The notes under the pieces were generated by a model. The model did no database searches and had not been told where the DNA came from. It saw only the letters and a program-made list of their open reading frames with translations. Below, piece after piece: positions 19,479 to 28,777 of a stretch of DNA of 64,000 nucleotides. Location: the NCBI GenBank assembly GCA_943842505.1, contig CALTDI010000015.1:39901-103900 (forward strand), written 5' to 3'. Numbering within the stretch: the first letter of the stretch is position 1; every line of letters begins with the position of its first letter. Position numbers and translations under genes: made by a program. The DNA is from an uncultured Pseudomonadales bacterium (lineage in GTDB: Bacteria > Pseudomonadota > Gammaproteobacteria > Pseudomonadales > Pseudohongiellaceae).

Positions 19479-20714
19479 TCAATGCCTTGGAACAACTGAT
19501 GCCAACGAGGATTCAAGCAAATCCAGTCCATCGAAGATCTCGCTCTCACTCACAAGCAACGGCGGTATAAGTCGTACTATCTTGTTTCTGGTGGGGGTTA
19601 CTAGCAGACCTCTAGCAAGAGCCGCTTGGCTTAGGCGCATTACGTCCTCATCAGACCCCAGCTCGAAAGCACACAGCAACCCCCTCCCGCGAATGCTCCC
19701 CACGAAATCAGGAAATTTTGCCGCAATTTCCTTGAGACCTCTGAGCAGTAATTCGCCAGAGATCCTTGCTTTTTCAGCTACATTCTCTGCACGCAGATGA
19801 TCGACAACCGCGGTTGCCACGGCGCATGCCAGAGGATTACCACAGAACGTTCCTCCGTGGTCTCCCTTGCTAAGTTTTTGATCGACAGCGTCAGATATGG
19901 CGAAAGCCGCGAATGGAACCCCACCTGCGATGCCCTTACCCATTGTCATGATATCCGGAGCGATCGTCTCTTCGCTGTGCTCGATGGCGAAGAATTTCCC
20001 GGTTCGACAGAAACCTGTTTGGATCTCATCAATTATCAAGAGCACGCCTTTCTCTTTACAAACCCTTGCCACAGCGCTTAGATAGTCTTCTTGGGGAATT
20101 CTTACACCTCCCTCTCCCTGAATCGGCTCCAAGATTACCGCTGCAGTATCTTCGTCGACGGCCTTAACCAGAGCAGCGAGATCTCCAAATGGAACAAAAC
20201 TATTCCCGTGCAGATAAGGAAGGAATTGATCCGTGTTGTCTCGCCCTCCTGAAACAGACAGTGTATTAAATGTGCGCCCATGAAACGAAGCCAGGGTCGA
20301 TACTATCTTTGACTTACCGCTGATTTTTCTGGCGAGCTTTATCGCTGCATCATTTGCCTCGGCGCCGCTATTTGCAAAATAGATCTTCGACAGATTCACC
20401 GGCAAGACACCACTGAGCGCACTCAATAAGTTCGCCCGCGCAGGAGAGTAGGTAAACCCTGAGTTTGGGTTTTGAATTATTTTTTGTGCCTGCGCATAGA
20501 TGGCACCTGTAATTACAGGATGTGAATGACCAAGACAAGTCACTCCCCAACCAGAGGTGAAGTCCAAATATTCTTTCCCCTCTTCATCCCATACTTTGCA
20601 TCCCTCACCCCGCTCAATAGCCACAGCCTGGCGATTACAAAAGGTAATGCCCAGACTATCCTCTATCTCTATAGTGCTCATTTCCGACCTCTTCTGCTCT
20701 ATCACTCTAGACAT
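19479..20714 (-). CDS. Class III PLP-dependent aminotransferase (acetylornithine/ornithine aminotransferase-like)
   Basis: [85 protein letters not shown]. Confidence 0.9.
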   Translation of the reverse strand: MSRVIEQKRSEMSTIEIEDSLGITFCNRQAVAIERGEGCKVWDEEGKEYLDFTSGWGVTCLGHSHPVITGAIYAQAQKIIQNPNSGFTYSPARANLLSALSGVLPVNLSKIYFANSGAEANDAAIKLARKISGKSKIVSTLASFHGRTFNTLSVSGGRDNTDQFLPYLHGNSFVPFGDLAALVKAVDEDTAAVILEPIQGEGGVRIPQEDYLSAVARVCKEKGVLLIIDEIQTGFCRTGKFFAIEHSEETIAPDIMTMGKGIAGGVPFAAFAISDAVDQKLSKGDHGGTFCGNPLACAVATAVVDHLRAENVAEKARISGELLLRGLKEIAAKFPDFVGSIRGRGLLCAFELGSDEDVMRLSQAALARGLLVTPTRNKIVRLIPPLLVSESEIFDGLDLLESSLASVVPRH

Positions 20715-21462
20715 TTCCTACTCGATACCAATAGGAATACAATTTCCTAAAGCCCCACCTCTGATAGAGACTAAGGGCTGCATGATTCGATTCTTCTACC
20801 TGCAGGTAGGCATATCTAGCACCCCTGCTATACCCCCATTTGAGCAATGACGCCAAAATTCTCGAGGCATGTCCTTTGTTACGATAGGCCTCGGCCGTAG
20901 CTATTCCGAACAAGCCCAGGGCTCCGCACGCCAGCACTCCCATGCCACTGCTCAAGGTACGGCCTTCATCGTTCCTATTTGCTAGAAACAAATGAGGAGA
21001 ATTGATTTTAGCCAACGTGATATTGTGAATAGCGATGTTCTCAGCCTGCCTGTTGGTAAGTTCATACCATGCGCATAGCCAGGCTTTAACCGTCAATTCA
21101 TGGCAAGATTCGGAGTCATCACCAAGAGCAACTTCATCGAGGTCTAATAGCATCGCGTGGGTTAGCGACTGTTTTTCATACCCTCTATTGGCAAGTGCAG
21201 TATCGATAGCAATTACGTCCTCGAATGACGAAACGCAGGGCTGTAGCAGCTTCACGGTGGGCGCTATACTTCGTCGAGAGAAGAAATTTTCTGTTACAGA
21301 AATCAACTCGGCATTTTCAAAGCTGACATTCGGGTAGACGCTCAAGGAATTCGCGCGTCGGTCCGCACCCAGCGCATATCTAAGTACGCCAAAGGGCAGC
21401 TCCTGCTCCTCCAATGCAGGCCAGGCCAGCCTGCTCGCCGTTTCTATCTCCATAACATTCAT
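20707..21462 (-). CDS. GNAT family N-acetyltransferase
   Basis: C-terminal GLFGIATAEAYRNKGHASRILASLLKWGYSRGARYAYLQVEESNHAALSLYQRWGFRKLYSYWYR. Confidence 0.85.
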   Translation of the reverse strand: MNVMEIETASRLAWPALEEQELPFGVLRYALGADRRANSLSVYPNVSFENAELISVTENFFSRRSIAPTVKLLQPCVSSFEDVIAIDTALANRGYEKQSLTHAMLLDLDEVALGDDSESCHELTVKAWLCAWYELTNRQAENIAIHNITLAKINSPHLFLANRNDEGRTLSSGMGVLACGALGLFGIATAEAYRNKGHASRILASLLKWGYSRGARYAYLQVEESNHAALSLYQRWGFRKLYSYWYRVGNV

Positions 21463-21500
21463 TGCGTCTGCCCACTGCGTTCAATAAACACCGAATAATC

Positions 21501-21690
21501 GGCAAAAAAAACCCCTAAGGCCGAAGGCGCTTAGGGGTTTCGATAGTCGTTTTAATTAACTAGTTAGAACCACTGCTCTCCGGCAAGTAAAAAATATGTC
21601 GCGCGCGCGGCGCGTCGGGCCGCCGCATTGAATGCTGCTGCCTGCCGGAGTGCTACTTGCTGTATCCTGCAATCGATCATAAGAATTCTG
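21501..21690 (-). ncRNA. Candidate structured RNA ending at the 21507-21541 terminator (speculative)
   Basis: Non-coding stretch with nested inverted repeats: CTCCGGCA/TGCCGGAG, GCAAGTA/TACTTGC, GCGGCG/CGCCGC, GCATTCAATGC; ends in a strong terminator. Confidence 0.25.
21507..21541 (-). terminator. Rho-independent terminator (minus-strand T run)
   Basis: AACCCCTAAG-gccgaaggcg-CTTAGGGGTT stem; on the minus strand followed by a T8 run. Confidence 0.85.
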
Positions 21691-21779
21691 ATTTTGGGTT
21701 TCATTCAAGGTTTGGGTTTCATTTAAGGGCAGGCACTTTATTGGAATAGAATTACTCTGTCAATAAAGTTCTTAACATC

Positions 21780-22073
21780 CTATGCATCACCACTGTCCTC
21801 GTCTCTGCTGTCGTCTCTGTTCTCGCCTCTGTTCTCTCCTCTATCCTCGCCAGAGCCTGAGCGACTGTCGTCGCTAACTCTACTCTCTCTATTCTCTCTA
21901 AACCCTTCAAAGTTATTCACATTGAAATCGAAAAATGGATTCTCGAATTCAAAAACCCTTACCTCTCGCCCGGTGATGGCTCCCTCAGCTACTAGAACCC
22001 CTATATAAACCACCAGTGTAACTACCAGCAGTGTATATCGATTCTTTAGAATAATATTTTTCATGATCTGCAC
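21780..22073 (-). CDS. Small membrane-anchored protein with low-complexity charged tail
   Basis: ILKNRYTLLVVTLVVYIGVLVA TM segment, then ENRESRVSDDSRSGSGEDRGENRGENRDDSRDEDSGDA; 12 bp downstream of the ABC permease. Confidence 0.6.
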   Translation of the reverse strand: MQIMKNIILKNRYTLLVVTLVVYIGVLVAEGAITGREVRVFEFENPFFDFNVNNFEGFRENRESRVSDDSRSGSGEDRGENRGENRDDSRDEDSGDA

Positions 22074-22084
22074 CTTTTGAACCG

Positions 22085-22939
22085 CTAGTCGGTAAATCGT
22101 CGCATGTATACGGCACCGGTGATGAGAATTGACCCCACAACTATCCCAAACAATGTTTCGTAATTAAAAATTCTCTCTAAAAGACTCTGAAACTCAAATA
22201 TAAGATATTGATTAGGGTTCGCAGCTCGCGATTGCACCCAATCGGCCAAATACTGTGTGCCGAATATGAAATCCTCAAAGAATCCAACCAGAATGAAGAC
22301 ACCGCCAGCCCAAAGCAGCGGAGTCTTCTTAGCGAATGCTGAAAACAACAGCAGCCAACCAATAGAGGGAAGAAGCCATAACGAAGTTACTAACGCAGAG
22401 AAATAGATAAGCACCAAGCTGGCGATAGCTGCCAGAAACATCCATCCAATGCCTACTAGATCCACATCATTACTCACACCCAAGATGGTCAGCAAAATCA
22501 TGCCAATCAAGTACATCGCAAAAATATTCAGAACGTAGAAGATCGGCGCAACGATGACTATGGTAAAGACTTTAGAGAGCACCGTCTGTAGATTCGATAC
22601 AGGCATAGACTGCCAAAACAGAATACTCATTTCCTTGCGATCCTGAAACAAAGTATTAATCAGGTAGATAACACTACTTATATAGAGTGTTAACATAAAA
22701 GGTATTGCCAGCAGCATAAAGAATGGTGCCATGTCGAATGGCGACAAACCGTCAAACAACACAGAGATATAACTCAGCCCCTCCGCCAATTGAGTTTCAT
22801 CTATTTGCATTGCAACCCAGAAAGTAGCAACCAGTATAAGCAACGCAACAACCGCGGGAGCACCGATGAATAGATTTCGATGCTCTAACACTTCGCGTCT
22901 CAAGAGCGCATAGAATTGGACTATTTTGAATCTATCCAT
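22085..22939 (-). CDS. ABC transporter permease (ABC-2 like)
   Basis: Multi-TM protein overlapping the end of the ATPase gene; LINTLFQDRKEMSILFWQSMPVSNLQTVLSKVF typical of ABC-2 permeases. Confidence 0.85.
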   Translation of the reverse strand: MDRFKIVQFYALLRREVLEHRNLFIGAPAVVALLILVATFWVAMQIDETQLAEGLSYISVLFDGLSPFDMAPFFMLLAIPFMLTLYISSVIYLINTLFQDRKEMSILFWQSMPVSNLQTVLSKVFTIVIVAPIFYVLNIFAMYLIGMILLTILGVSNDVDLVGIGWMFLAAIASLVLIYFSALVTSLWLLPSIGWLLLFSAFAKKTPLLWAGGVFILVGFFEDFIFGTQYLADWVQSRAANPNQYLIFEFQSLLERIFNYETLFGIVVGSILITGAVYMRRFTD

Positions 22940-23792
22940 GTCTGTCCTCCTTCAACTTGGCAACAAAGAGGTCTGCAACACTGGGAGTCTGCAGCTCGCC
23001 CAATACTTCCAATCGCTCCTTTAGAACGGATTCAAACGTATACGATTTCTTCCCCAACAATTCACGAACATGAATCGGACCACATGCATCCGCCTCCGCC
23101 ATCTTGTCCGCATCCACCAGAACTTCTGTGTAAACTTGGGAGAGCTCACTCATAAGAGTATCTAGCACTATCTTGCCCTTATTGATGAAGAGCAGATGCG
23201 AGAGCAGAGTCTCGATCTCCTCCACCTGATGGGTGCTAATTATTATTGTTCTATTTCCGTCGTAGTAGTCATTTAGCAAGCGGTCATAAAACTCTTTGCG
23301 GTAGATGATGTCTAAACCTAGTGTCGGCTCGTCTAACACTAATAACTGCACCTCGATTGACATAACCAGAGCGAGATGGAGTTGTGTCACCATCCCCTTC
23401 GATAATTCTTTTATTCGCTTATTTGACGGGATATCGGTAGTACTTAAAAATTTTTCGGCCTTCTTCCGGTCGAATCGCGGATGCACTGCCTCTACATAGT
23501 CGATAAGCTGCGAAACTTTTAACCACTTGGGTAAGATGCCCACATCGGCGATGAAGCAAACATCCTCCATCAGTTTGTGTCGCGCCTTTCGCGGGTCGCG
23601 ACCAGTAACGCTGAGTTCCCCGTCCACATCACACAGACCAATGAGCGCTTTCAGCGTAGTCGTCTTACCGGCACCGTTAGGCCCTATCAAACCGCTAATA
23701 GCCCCACTTGGGATGGTCAAATCCACGCCGTCCAAGGCAGTGAAATTGCCATAGTTTTTCCTAAGTGACCTGGCTTCGACGATATTACTCAT
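22932..23792 (-). CDS. ABC transporter ATP-binding protein
   Basis: GLIGPNGAGKTTTLKALIGL Walker A, ELSKGMVTQLHLALVMSIEVQLLVLDEPTLGLD Walker B/signature, STHQVEEIE. Confidence 0.95.
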   Translation of the reverse strand: MSNIVEARSLRKNYGNFTALDGVDLTIPSGAISGLIGPNGAGKTTTLKALIGLCDVDGELSVTGRDPRKARHKLMEDVCFIADVGILPKWLKVSQLIDYVEAVHPRFDRKKAEKFLSTTDIPSNKRIKELSKGMVTQLHLALVMSIEVQLLVLDEPTLGLDIIYRKEFYDRLLNDYYDGNRTIIISTHQVEEIETLLSHLLFINKGKIVLDTLMSELSQVYTEVLVDADKMAEADACGPIHVRELLGKKSYTFESVLKERLEVLGELQTPSVADLFVAKLKEDRHG

Positions 23793-23817
23793 AGCCTATC
23801 CCCAAAATTCCCGATTT

Positions 23818-24177
23818 CTATCTATTCTTCTCGCTGCCAAGGAGTTCATCGACCTCCAAGCCCAGCCTCTCAATACGTTCAGCAATCTGTGGCCATTCCT
23901 GTTCAAGAAATTTCCTTTTTTCTTCAGTGGATAGTTTTTCCTTCGCTCCTGATAAGACATACATTCCAAGCCCCCGTTTTTTCTCAACCAATTCTTCATC
24001 GACTAAAATTTGAAACGCTTTCGACACGGTGATCGGGTTTATGCGTTGTTCGCTAGAAATCTGGCGCACGGATGGCAATGCGTCGCCCTCCAGGAGGACT
24101 CCATCCATGATGAGCTCTACCAGCCTGTCTCTAAGCTGCAGGTAAATAGGCTCTTTATTGTTCCAATTGATTTCCAA
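23818..24177 (-). CDS. GntR family transcriptional regulator, YtrA-type
   Basis: PIYLQLRDRLVELIMDGVLLEGDALPSVRQISSEQRINPITVSKAFQILVDEELVEKKRGLGMYV; short effector-less C-terminus; next to an ABC operon. Confidence 0.92.
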   Translation of the reverse strand: MEINWNNKEPIYLQLRDRLVELIMDGVLLEGDALPSVRQISSEQRINPITVSKAFQILVDEELVEKKRGLGMYVLSGAKEKLSTEEKRKFLEQEWPQIAERIERLGLEVDELLGSEKNR

Positions 24178-24200
24178 CTAGCAGTCTCCCGCCCCATGTA

Positions 24201-24222
24201 GTGTTATACATCACTATAACAC
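24201..24222. promoter_or_regulatory. Candidate operator of the YtrA-type regulator
   Basis: Perfect inverted repeat GTGTTATA-catcac-TATAACAC, 24 bp upstream of the regulator start codon. Confidence 0.7.
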
Positions 24223-24318
24223 CATATCAGCAAAAAACAACAGAGAATATCCGCAGCATAAGCTACTGATATTATTAGTTAAAACGAGAAGTATTGAAAG
24301 TGCGGGAAAAATTCAGGG

Positions 24319-25524
24319 CTAGCTTTGCCGCTTTTCCAGAGCCGTATCGGCAGCTAACAGCTCTTGAACTTCCTGATCTGAGAAGTCGAACTCACGCAGA
24401 ATCTCACGCGTGTGCTGGCCAAATTTGGGCGGCTTATGCCGCACCGAACCCGGCGTTCGCGAGAATTTTATTGGGGTTCCTGCCATCTTGTACCAATCGT
24501 CTTCGATGACCATTTCACGATGTTTGGTATGGGCATTGCCGACGACTTGCGCCGTATTGTAGATCGCACCCGCGGCGAGACCGGCAGTGGCTAGCCGGCC
24601 TGCAATTTCGTTGCCGTCTATCTTCATCAGGCTGGATTCTATTTCAGCTTTCAACTCATCCCTGTTGGTAACGCGATCAATATTTTTAAGAAATCTGCTA
24701 TCTGTAATGAGTTCTTCTCGTCCTAACTCAACGCACATTTTCGCGTAAGCCCGATCGTTTCCAGCGCCTATAAAAATATCGACTGTCTTGGTACGGAACG
24801 TATCGTAAGGGCTAATATTGGGATGAGCATTGCCGGTAGCCTCAGGCACCTTGCCCGAGTACATATAATTAGGAATATGGGGATGCATGAGTGAGACAGC
24901 ACAGTCATAGAGTGTCATATCGAGGTACTGACCCTGCTGCGACTTTTCCCTCTCCGCGAGAGCCATGAGTATCGCGACCGCAGAGTATAGCCCAGTGCCC
25001 ATGTCTACCATGGCAAGGCCAAGCCTCGTGGGATTGCTCCCAGCCTCGCCGTTTACACTAAACCAGCCTGCCATCGCCTGTATGATCGCATCATAGCCTG
25101 GAAAACCTCCCCATGGACCATCACTTCCAAAACCGCTAACCCTGCAATGAATTAGCCGTGGAAACTTCTCACTCAGCACGGTCTCAAATCCAAGGCCCCA
25201 TTTTTCCATCGTGCCCGGTTTGTAGTTTTCGATGAGCACATCCGCCTTCTCTAACAGTCGTAACAAAACTGCCTGTCCAGCAGGCTTTGATAAATCCAAA
25301 CCCATGGAACGCTTGTTTCTATTAACCCCAATATAATAGGCAGAATCTTCGCCGTGAAACGGAGGCCCCCAATCACGAGTCTCGTCTCCCCTAGGGGGCT
25401 CGATCTTGATTATCTCTGCACCGTGATCACCCAACATCTGGGTACAATAGGGCCCACCCAGAACTCTAGATAGATCGATTACTAACTTTCCCTTTAGAGC
25501 CCCATCACTGCTTTGATTGAACAC
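24319..25524 (-). CDS. CaiB/BaiF family CoA-transferase
   Basis: KLVIDLSRVLGGPYCTQMLGDHGAEIIKIEPPRGDETRDWGPPF...YIGVNRNKRSMGLDLSKPAGQ. Confidence 0.95.
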   Translation of the reverse strand: MFNQSSDGALKGKLVIDLSRVLGGPYCTQMLGDHGAEIIKIEPPRGDETRDWGPPFHGEDSAYYIGVNRNKRSMGLDLSKPAGQAVLLRLLEKADVLIENYKPGTMEKWGLGFETVLSEKFPRLIHCRVSGFGSDGPWGGFPGYDAIIQAMAGWFSVNGEAGSNPTRLGLAMVDMGTGLYSAVAILMALAEREKSQQGQYLDMTLYDCAVSLMHPHIPNYMYSGKVPEATGNAHPNISPYDTFRTKTVDIFIGAGNDRAYAKMCVELGREELITDSRFLKNIDRVTNRDELKAEIESSLMKIDGNEIAGRLATAGLAAGAIYNTAQVVGNAHTKHREMVIEDDWYKMAGTPIKFSRTPGSVRHKPPKFGQHTREILREFDFSDQEVQELLAADTALEKRQS

Positions 25525-25639
25525 GTTGGCATCCTGAATTGTCGTTGTACATTACGCTACATAAGAATTTTGATTCGGAGCATGAGGATACGGCAGCCTA
25601 GTGTTGGGTTCAAGTACCGACTATTCGTAATAAGACAGG

Positions 25640-26554
25640 CTATACCGCATCAACCAGTAACTCCCGGCTCAGCCCTTCTTTGCGAATTAGTGTCTTAAGC
25701 TGGCTCAGCGCTTCTATCTGAATCTGTCTGACCCGCTCTCGCGTTAGGCCTACTTCAACCCCTACGTTTTCCAGCGTATCAACGTCGTAGCCAGCCAAGC
25801 CAAAGCGCCGACAGATTATTTCTCGTTGTTTAGCCGTGAGTTGCTGCAGCCATTCTTCCAGACGCGATTTCATCTGCACTGTCTGTACATGGCTTCGCGG
25901 GTTCTGTTTCGACTGGCAGCTGAGCATATCTACAACAGTTGTTTCGGATTCTGCGGAGGCAGAGGCATCTACAGAGCTAAGTTTCTCGTTTAGAATCATC
26001 ATGCGCTCCACATCTATGCGCGAACAGCCAATCGATTCCGCGATCTCGCGAGGCCCCGCTTCTTGCCCTGTTTCTCTGACAGAATCTCGCTGAATGCGTA
26101 GATAGCTATTTAAGCGCTTCACGACGTGAACCGGCAAACGAATAGTTCGCGTCTGATTCATTAAGCCGCGCTCTATATTCTGTCGAATCCACCACGTTGC
26201 ATAAGTCGAGAAGCGAAAACCTTTCTCAGGATCGAATTTTTCTACCGCGTGGATTAGACCAAGATTGCCCTCTTCTATAAGGTCCAGAAGGGAGAGACCA
26301 CGATTAAGATAGCGCCTGGCAATTTTCACTACTAGTCGCAGATTGCTCTCTATCATTCTGCGCCTGCTTGCACTGTCCCCCTGCAGTGCACGCCGCCCAT
26401 AAAATACTTCTTCTTCTGCAGTCAGTAGAGGTGTGTGGCCGATATCTTTGAGGTAGAGACGGGTAGCATCGGCAGCGACGTCGGCTGCCTGAGAGCCCTT
26501 GCAGCTCAAGTTATGAGCCTCACCCGGCTGTGATATTAGATTTTTATTATTCAA
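25640..26554 (-). CDS. rpoS: RNA polymerase sigma factor RpoS
   Basis: [105 protein letters not shown]. Confidence 0.9.
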   Translation of the reverse strand: MNNKNLISQPGEAHNLSCKGSQAADVAADATRLYLKDIGHTPLLTAEEEVFYGRRALQGDSASRRRMIESNLRLVVKIARRYLNRGLSLLDLIEEGNLGLIHAVEKFDPEKGFRFSTYATWWIRQNIERGLMNQTRTIRLPVHVVKRLNSYLRIQRDSVRETGQEAGPREIAESIGCSRIDVERMMILNEKLSSVDASASAESETTVVDMLSCQSKQNPRSHVQTVQMKSRLEEWLQQLTAKQREIICRRFGLAGYDVDTLENVGVEVGLTRERVRQIQIEALSQLKTLIRKEGLSRELLVDAV

Positions 26555-26702
26555 TTAGTGACTCCTTCCCTGTAGCCTGACGAGCAGATGAGCACATCCA
26601 ATGTGCTGTAATGACACGCGCCTAATTAACGACAGAAGCGCGAGGAGATTACTCAATTAAAGTATAGAGCGCTTTGGAAAAATTACGAATTGTTTGTGTG
26701 GG

Positions 26703-27302
26703 CTAATCTAAAATAGCAGGGAGAAAGAACTCGGCAACCATAACTGGCTTCTTGAAGAGGTGGAAAAGGCTGCGTCTTCCCCAGGAACTCTCGGCAAAAT
26801 GAGTGATATCCATACCACTTCTAAGCAGGTCCGGATGACTAAACAGATACTCTCCCAGGGGCTTTTCGTTCAGTTCCAACACACGCCGCAGTGGGCTCAT
26901 CAAGCTAACTTCAGGAATAAGTGTGTGCGCCAGTACCCAGGGGGTGTTGTTGCCCAGAAGCACAACTTTTCGCGACCAGAACCTATGTCCGGCTGCTAGG
27001 GGGCCGAAGCGCGAGCGCACAGCTGGCTGTGGAACAGTAGTCCAACCCTCGGACTGCACCTCGACCCGAAAATTTCCCTTACTTTTTTCGACAAGTAACT
27101 GCGTCAGCGAACCGGAATCTAGAAGCCAGTTTTTCCATATATCACCGAGCTGTGAAACACACTCGCTTTCACTACGCCATTTGAATTGCGAATCCGAAAT
27201 ATCGGGCATCGCTACCTTCGTATTTGCGAACGCTAAAATGGGAGCTGCTTTCGATTGCAAGGGCATATAGAGCCGGGGTGTATTGGAGAAACTACCCCAC
27301 AC
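26703..27302 (-). CDS. ubiC: Chorismate--pyruvate lyase
   Basis: WKNWLLDSGSLTQLL, VLLGNNTPWVLAHTLIPEVSL, LGEYLFSHPDLLRSGMDI, WGRRSLFHLFKKPVMVAEFFLPAI. Confidence 0.88.
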   Translation of the reverse strand: MWGSFSNTPRLYMPLQSKAAPILAFANTKVAMPDISDSQFKWRSESECVSQLGDIWKNWLLDSGSLTQLLVEKSKGNFRVEVQSEGWTTVPQPAVRSRFGPLAAGHRFWSRKVVLLGNNTPWVLAHTLIPEVSLMSPLRRVLELNEKPLGEYLFSHPDLLRSGMDITHFAESSWGRRSLFHLFKKPVMVAEFFLPAILD

Positions 27303-27341
27303 TGCAATATCGCAGTGTGGGGTAGCTATTGCGATGTATTA

Positions 27342-28406
27342 CTAGCGCGGCCGGTAGTTTTGCAGCGTCTTAATGATCACTGTCATAACGCGACGATTCT
27401 GCTCACGGCCTGTGTCTGTATCGTTACTTGCCACCGGCTGCGACTCACCGAAGCCACGCGATGAAATACGACTCGCTTGCACGTTAAATCTATCTATCAT
27501 GACCTGACGAACAGCTGCGGCGCGACGGTCGGAAAGCCCCAGATTGTCCTGCTCAGTACCGCGACTATCCGTATGGCCTTCTAACTCGATGACCACATCG
27601 GGATACTGTGCCATGAAATCGGTCACTTCTTCTATTTCAGGGAAATATTCCGGCTTCACTTCCGAGCGATCGAAATCAAAGTTAACCATCAGCTCGACTC
27701 TTGCCACTTCTTCCACTGGAATCGGGCAACCATCTGCGTCTACGGCATAGTTTCTAGGAGTATCGGGACAGTTATCACGGCTATCCGGAACGCCATCTCG
27801 ATCTGCATCCGGTGCGGCCGCAGGTGTTGGAGCTGCCGGTGCAGCCGCCGTAGGCCTTGCTGCTGGCGCTGCTGCCGCTGGGCGAGAGCTCTTGCCACCG
27901 AAGCGGTAGACTAAGGCGGTATCAATACCCACATCAGAGTCTTCATGATCACGACCCAGGTACTGAAATGAACGAACGGCAGTACGCCAAGTCCACTTGT
28001 CGGAAATTTTGTAGCTTACGCCGCCGCCTATATCCCACAGCGTCTCATTATCGCCACCAAAATTGCTATTGCCCACACCACCGAGCACAAAAGTATCGAG
28101 AGCGCCAAGATTCACACCTAAATCATAGATGAGGTCCAACTTATAATGGTCAATATCAATTTCCCCACCGCCAGTCGTGCTGCTATCCAGATCAAACGTG
28201 CTCAACTCAAAGCTCAGTCGATCGGTAAAATCATAGCCTATGCCCAAGAAGTAGTTCGTATCTTGTTTGAGCCCAGTAGTATCATCGAATTCCATCCACT
28301 GCAGCCCAGGAGCCACATAGAATTGGCCTTCGGCAGCTAACGCCGCGGGTGAGATGAGCCACGTAGCAACAAATACAGCTGAAAATATTTTGGTAGGTAA
28401 ACGCAT
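27342..28406 (-). CDS. OmpA family outer-membrane protein (beta-barrel + TSP3-like repeat + OmpA C-terminal domain)
   Basis: DADRDGVPDSRDNCPDTPRNYAVDADGCP; VMVNFDFD-like...VIELEGHTDSRGTEQDNLGLSDRRAAAVRQVMI...GFGESQPVASNDTDTGREQNRRV. Confidence 0.93.
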   Translation of the reverse strand: MRLPTKIFSAVFVATWLISPAALAAEGQFYVAPGLQWMEFDDTTGLKQDTNYFLGIGYDFTDRLSFELSTFDLDSSTTGGGEIDIDHYKLDLIYDLGVNLGALDTFVLGGVGNSNFGGDNETLWDIGGGVSYKISDKWTWRTAVRSFQYLGRDHEDSDVGIDTALVYRFGGKSSRPAAAAPAARPTAAAPAAPTPAAAPDADRDGVPDSRDNCPDTPRNYAVDADGCPIPVEEVARVELMVNFDFDRSEVKPEYFPEIEEVTDFMAQYPDVVIELEGHTDSRGTEQDNLGLSDRRAAAVRQVMIDRFNVQASRISSRGFGESQPVASNDTDTGREQNRRVMTVIIKTLQNYRPR

Positions 28407-28595
28407 AGTAAGTTCTACAATATTAGCAAAATGATGGGTTGAAAAATTTGCGCATTATAGTGTTTCTACCGCATAGATAAAGCGCTATTGTAACAAATTT
28501 TCCCCTTTTTACCCTAACTACCTCGCTCGCACTACAGGCCTAGCAAAACCGAGTATTTGCGGCGGGGCTCTTCAGGACAAGTCCTTATATCGGCC

Positions 28596-28629
28596 AGATT
28601 TCAGCCTTCAAGAATTGGGGCTGAAATCT
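28596..28629. promoter_or_regulatory. Perfect 11-bp inverted repeat upstream of phoR
   Basis: AGATTTCAGCC-ttcaagaattgg-GGCTGAAATCT; no T-run. Confidence 0.6.
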
Positions 28630-28777
28630 ATTCGAAACCGGCTCAGTTAGAGCTAGCCGCCCTGTTACCATGCTAATACAATATAGACTTAGTAGAGAGA
28701 CCCCGAGAGTAGTGCCGAGTCATTGCTCAATTCTAGCCAAATAAAGATCGACCGAAGCATATCCCAGGTACCTCAGC

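Noticed and set aside
21600-21640. GC-rich stretch considered as a tRNA or CRISPR repeat
   Set aside because: No cloverleaf or TTCRANNC-type T-loop and no regularly spaced repeats; only the weaker structured-RNA idea is retained.
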